This document shows, piece by piece, positions 7,138-9,363 of a DNA stretch of 9,363 bases. This DNA comes from an uncultured Desulfobacterales bacterium (GTDB taxonomy: Bacteria; Desulfobacterota; Desulfobacteria; Desulfobacterales; JAFDCJ01), in contig CALZJV010000277.1 in assembly GCA_945787595.1 (NCBI GenBank), positions 1 to 9,363 of the forward strand. Reading direction: 5' to 3'. A model generated the notes under the pieces. It was not told the origin of the DNA. It made no database searches and worked only from the letters and a program-made list of their open reading frames with translations. A program made the position numbers and the translations under genes. Positions within the stretch are counted from its first letter, which is position 1. The number at the start of each line of letters is the position of its first letter.

Positions 7138-7545
7138 TCAGTAATTCTCCTTAATATTTTTTAGCGTATCGACATCAATGTTAAAGAAATCCGCATAACT
7201 CTTTAACATCTTTTGGTTTAACTTATTGAACACATTTGGCTTAAAATGGCGTTTGACCCTCCATTTGGCAAGGCCCATTCCCCTGGCCAGGGCGGGCAGG
7301 TCCATGTAATTTTTGTTCATATAATATTCGATGGGAGAGGTATCACCGCTAAACACCCTGGTTTTAGTTTGTTCCGCCAATTTTGCAAAATCATCGATCA
7401 CATCGCGCAGCACCACCTCTTCCACCTCCCAGCCGCTGGTAGGGATTTTGGTGTACTGGCCGTTTTCATCCACGGCATACATCGCCTTGGTTCCAAAACC
7501 CTTTAAGGTTTTGATATCATCATGGGGTATTTCCTTGACTTTCAT
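7138..7545 (-). CDS. Conserved small protein with Cro/C1-like helix-turn-helix C-terminus, partner of the BtrH-like gene
   Basis: A 135-residue protein I recognise only loosely. The N-terminal part (GFGTKAMYAVDENGQYTKIP, 16-35, then SGWEVEEVV) looks like a small beta-rich domain. Residues about 50-65 form a helix. The C-terminal part (about 81-132) reads like an XRE/Cro-C1 repressor fold. MDLPALARGMGLAKWRVKRH resembles the paired recognition helices, and SYADFFNIDVDTLKNI resembles the closing 'L-G-I-x-x-x-x-L' helix. Positive residues cluster in the putative recognition helix (KWRVKRHFK). Starts at the ATG at 7545 with GAGGGA five bases upstream. It is the first gene of a two-gene operon with the BtrH-like gene. 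It may be a regulator of the pair, or a structural accessory for acyl transfer; the sequence cannot decide. Reality of the gene is well supported; function is not. Confidence 0.8.
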   Translation of the reverse strand: MKVKEIPHDDIKTLKGFGTKAMYAVDENGQYTKIPTSGWEVEEVVLRDVIDDFAKLAEQTKTRVFSGDTSPIEYYMNKNYMDLPALARGMGLAKWRVKRHFKPNVFNKLNQKMLKSYADFFNIDVDTLKNIKENY

Positions 7546-7590
7546 GGCGTTCCCTCATCATTATTATCAGCATCCAGGGAGAACCGCATG

Positions 7591-7619
7591 CTTTACAGCC
7601 CCCCCGAATTGTTGTAAAG
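7591..7619. promoter_or_regulatory. Candidate operator: 7-bp inverted repeat upstream of the HTH-like gene
   Basis: CTTTACA (7591-7597) and TGTAAAG (7613-7619) form a perfect inverted repeat with a 15-base spacer, so half-site centres are 22 bp apart, about two helical turns. The spacer contains seven consecutive C (7599-7605). It overlaps the predicted transcription start of the minus-strand promoter at 7625-7653. This placement fits repression by a dimeric DNA-binding protein, possibly the gene product at 7138-7545 itself. It could also form an RNA hairpin in the leader. Confidence 0.45.
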
Positions 7620-7624
7620 AGCCT

Positions 7625-7653
7625 TTAATACCTTGAATTATTATTAATTACAA
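7625..7653 (-). promoter_or_regulatory. Candidate promoter for the HTH-like / BtrH-like operon
   Basis: On the minus strand, TTGTAA (7653-7648) and TATTAA (7630-7625) are separated by exactly 17 bases. Each matches four of six sigma70 consensus bases, and the surrounding DNA is AT-rich. Transcription would begin near 7618, leaving a leader of about 70 bases before the ATG at 7545. Confidence 0.4.
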
Positions 7654-7770
7654 CATTTGTTATATCAGGAATTCCGGGAGAGGATAGATATAAGATCTTA
7701 CCATTAACCATAAAAAAAGTCGCGGCGATTCCTTCTGTGACACAGGATTGCGTAAAAGCTGGGCATTCAT

Positions 7771-7933
7771 GATGCTGGATTCTTGATGCTTGATGCTGGC
7801 AAATGTAAAACCGCATGTTGCGTTATTCCTAACTTGTTGGGACAATGATAAATATTTCCGACATAATTTAACTGCTTTAAAAAAAGATAGAATACAGCGA
7901 CTATCCAGCATCCAGTATCCAGTACCAAGCATC
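7771..7933. repeat. Inverted arrays of heptamer tandem repeats (GATGCTG type)
   Basis: The left array (7771-7798) is four tandem heptamers read on the plus strand: GATGCTG, GATTCTT, GATGCTT, GATGCTG. The right array (7906-7933) is four heptamers in the opposite orientation, read on the minus strand as GATGCTT, GGTACTG, GATACTG, GATGCTG. The 107 bases between them show no gene. The right array ends 14 bases before the dehydratase ATG, so it lies in that gene's promoter or leader. The organisation, inverted arrays of short degenerate units, parallels the element at 5946-6077 although the unit differs. Together with the operator region this accounts for most of the 402-bp spacer 7546-7947, which contains no credible gene. 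Confidence 0.8.
7888..7893 (+). promoter_or_regulatory. Possible -10 box for the dehydratase gene
   Basis: TAGAAT (7888-7893) matches five of six -10 consensus bases, and the upstream region is AT-rich, but no good -35 hexamer lies 16-18 bases before it. Transcription would begin near 7900, at the edge of the right heptamer array, so the array would form most of the leader. Confidence 0.25.
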
Positions 7934-7947
7934 TTGTTATTTAAGAA

Positions 7948-8388
7948 ATGAACATCATAGAAGATATTGAAAGCCTGATTCCCCACCGCCAGCGCCTGAA
8001 ATTGATCGACACCATCCTCTCTGTTGATGAGGAACATGCCGTTACCCGGGCCAAGGCAAAGGAGAGCTGGCCGCTTTTGTCGGGCGATGCCGTGAATGCC
8101 ATCGTACTCATAGAACTGGCGGCCCAGACCGCAGGAGTTTGCATCGGCTGGAATGAAAAGATGAAAACCAGCGGACCAAAAGCGGAAGCCAGGGGTTGGC
8201 TGGTCGGAATCAAGAAAGCCCACTTTTATATTGATAAAATTTCCCTCAATACATGTATTACCATCCGTTCAGAAAATTGTCTGGTAGTCAAAAATTACAA
8301 GGAATTTGCCGCAACCGCCCACATCGGGCAAACGCTAGTCGGTGAAATTATGCTGCAGATTCTTCATGCAACTGCGAATGAAGAATAA
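7948..8388 (+). CDS. ApeP/FabZ-like hotdog 3-hydroxyacyl-ACP dehydratase
   Basis: Predicted to remove water from 3-hydroxyacyl chains on the ACP, producing trans-2-enoyl (polyene) units. The 146-residue single-hotdog protein opens with LIPHRQRLKLIDTIL (10-24), the usual N-terminal motif of this superfamily. The central helix IVLIELAAQTAG (52-63) follows, with Glu56 as the likely catalytic acid. The ARGWLVGIKKAHFY strand pair (81-94) corresponds to the GfLLGxR block of the aryl-polyene dehydratases. The FabZ GHFPGxPxxPG catalytic-His motif is not visible, which favours the ApeP-like branch over housekeeping FabZ. Only a weak TAAGAA stands before the ATG. It is divergent from the BtrH operon and ends directly against the next gene on the other strand (TAA then TTA). 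Other hotdog functions, such as thioesterase, are less likely given the IELAAQ motif. Confidence 0.82.
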   Translation: MNIIEDIESLIPHRQRLKLIDTILSVDEEHAVTRAKAKESWPLLSGDAVNAIVLIELAAQTAGVCIGWNEKMKTSGPKAEARGWLVGIKKAHFYIDKISLNTCITIRSENCLVVKNYKEFAATAHIGQTLVGEIMLQILHATANEE

Positions 8389-9168
8389 TTAGGCGGCCTT
8401 TTTGACTTCCGACCAGCGACGGGCCGATACCGGGTCATCGGTGATAACACCGTCGACTTTCAAGCCAACCATCCTGGCACAATCTTCCGGTGTGTCGACA
8501 TTATAAGGGAATACCCGTATACCTGCAGCACGTAATTTTCTCACCTGACTTGGGGTAACGATTCGCTGGTCGGGATGCCAGGAAAACGTCTTTAAACGTT
8601 TACAGATTTCAATGGTGTTCCTTTTCATGGGGTGCTTTGAGATCAGGGCAATCTGCGGGGGGGCCTCCATTAAAGAAATTTGTTGCAGGACATTGCTGTC
8701 AAAACTGGAAATTAATATCGAATCCTGCAGGTTCTTTTTTTTTACCAGTTCGACCACCTGCTTTTCGATGGCATCGGGCGGATGATGAGGCTCATACGCA
8801 TGGGATTTGATTTCGATATTGGTGATCACCCGGCCGTCTACCAGTTCCAATACCTCAGCAAGTTCCGGCAAACGCTGTCCGGCAAAATCGGGGTGAAACC
8901 AGCTGCCGGCGTCCAATTGCTTCAGTTCTTCAAGGGTATAGTCATGAACCGGTCCGTGACCGTTGGTGGTACGCTCCAAGGTAGCATCGTGAATGACAAT
9001 AAGCTTGCGGTCACGGCTTAAGGTCACATCCAGCTCGATCATCGGAACACCCGCATCCATCGCTGCCTGAAATGCGACCAGGGTGTTTTCCGGATATTTC
9101 TGCTTAAACCCACGATGGGCTATAATCCAGGGGGAGTTACAAGATAGTTGATCCAACCACTTATTCAT
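8389..9168 (-). CDS. Glycerophosphodiester phosphodiesterase (GDPD family)
   Basis: Hydrolyses glycerophosphodiesters to glycerol 3-phosphate and an alcohol, usually metal dependent, for phosphate or glycerol recycling. From the chosen start the protein has 259 residues, normal for a short GDPD. Landmarks are IIAHRG with His18-Arg19, PENTL (26-30), metal ligands Glu45 and Asp47 in IELDV, second catalytic His60 in VIHD, Glu119 and Lys121 in NIEIKS, and the closing GVITDDP (240-246). No signal peptide is apparent, so it is cytoplasmic. I chose the ATG at 9168 (MNKWLDQL) because it places the HRG motif at the usual distance from the N-terminus. The ORF can extend to ATGs at 9183 or 9258, but the added 30 residues match nothing I know, and the 9258 start lies only 11 bases beyond a terminator-like hairpin. 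It is probably not part of the biosynthetic cluster. Confidence 0.9.
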   Translation of the reverse strand: MNKWLDQLSCNSPWIIAHRGFKQKYPENTLVAFQAAMDAGVPMIELDVTLSRDRKLIVIHDATLERTTNGHGPVHDYTLEELKQLDAGSWFHPDFAGQRLPELAEVLELVDGRVITNIEIKSHAYEPHHPPDAIEKQVVELVKKKNLQDSILISSFDSNVLQQISLMEAPPQIALISKHPMKRNTIEICKRLKTFSWHPDQRIVTPSQVRKLRAAGIRVFPYNVDTPEDCARMVGLKVDGVITDDPVSARRWSEVKKAA

Positions 9169-9269
9169 CGAAACCCATTCCATGTTCGGAGTTATCGTGC
9201 TCGCCGGTGATTTAAATATCGCCTTTTCACTGAAAGACTTTAACGATAAAATTTTCATTTTTTGCCCAT

Positions 9270-9293
9270 AAAAAAAAGCGGGATGAATATCCC
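9270..9293 (-). terminator. Candidate intrinsic terminator for a minus-strand gene beyond the right edge
   Basis: Read on the minus strand, GGGAT (9293-9289), a 4-base loop and ATCCC (9284-9280) are followed two bases later by eight T (9277-9270). The stem is only 5 bp but the U-tract is excellent. It implies a minus-strand gene upstream, outside the window, ending before this point. The last 70 bases (9294-9363) are AT-rich and show no coding region I can support. Confidence 0.5.
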
Positions 9294-9363
9294 ACCTGGT
9301 TTTGCGCGGTTTTTTGAATTTTTTAAGTTGTTCTCTGAATATTTTATTACCTAATTATCTCGA

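Noticed and set aside
7660..8223. A 187-codon open frame on the minus strand across the divergent spacer and dehydratase.
   Set aside because: It runs antisense through the dehydratase, which has recognisable family motifs, and through the heptamer arrays. Its translation shows no known domain.
9169..9258. 30-residue N-terminal extension of the GDPD protein.
   Set aside because: Not typical of the family, no ribosome site before the ATG at 9258, and it begins almost on top of a terminator-like hairpin. It cannot be excluded without alignment.

Overview
The window carries ten protein genes. They look like an accessory acyl-carrier-protein (ACP) biosynthesis and export cluster embedded between two ordinary enzyme genes. 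Moderate G+C, gene-dense layout and the style of the histone-deacetylase-like and GDPD proteins suggest a Gram-negative bacterium. The two families of intergenic inverted tandem repeats resemble ones I associate with Desulfobacterota (delta-proteobacterial sulfate reducers). This assignment is inference; no rRNA or taxonomic marker is present.

Layout, left to right. A complete zinc-dependent HDAC/acetylpolyamine-amidohydrolase-family gene (137-1036, +) is followed by a near-consensus sigma70 promoter (1118-1146). That promoter drives an ABC-2 type exporter: ATPase at 1174-2094 and permease at 2091-3308, overlapping in ATGA. Next, on the same strand, come an ACP (3433-3699), a catalytically complete ketosynthase (3707-4861), and a chain-length-factor-like ketosynthase homologue without the active-site Cys (4962-5837). 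Terminator-like hairpins lie between permease and ACP, and between ketosynthase and chain-length factor. After a 297-bp spacer holding a large inverted-repeat element, two tightly coupled genes run on the minus strand. The first is a small protein with a Cro/C1-like C-terminus (7138-7545). The second is a BtrH-like acyltransferase with a Cys-His-Asp triad (6135-7136, TTG start). A 402-bp divergent spacer with a second inverted element and a candidate operator separates them from an ApeP/FabZ-like hotdog dehydratase (7948-8388, +). That gene ends stop-to-stop against a minus-strand glycerophosphodiester phosphodiesterase (8389-9168). A candidate terminator for a gene beyond the right edge lies at 9270-9293.

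How the genes may work together (inference). KS plus chain-length factor extends an acyl chain on the ACP, and the hotdog protein dehydrates it, as in aryl-polyene and flexirubin-type type II systems. The BtrH-like enzyme then moves the finished chain from the ACP to an amine acceptor, as BtrH does in butirosin biosynthesis, and the ABC-2 pump exports the product. Ketoreductase, starter-activating ligase and phosphopantetheinyl transferase genes are not in this window and must be supplied from elsewhere. The combination of KS/CLF, BtrH-like transferase and a linked HTH-like small protein is the most interesting content here.
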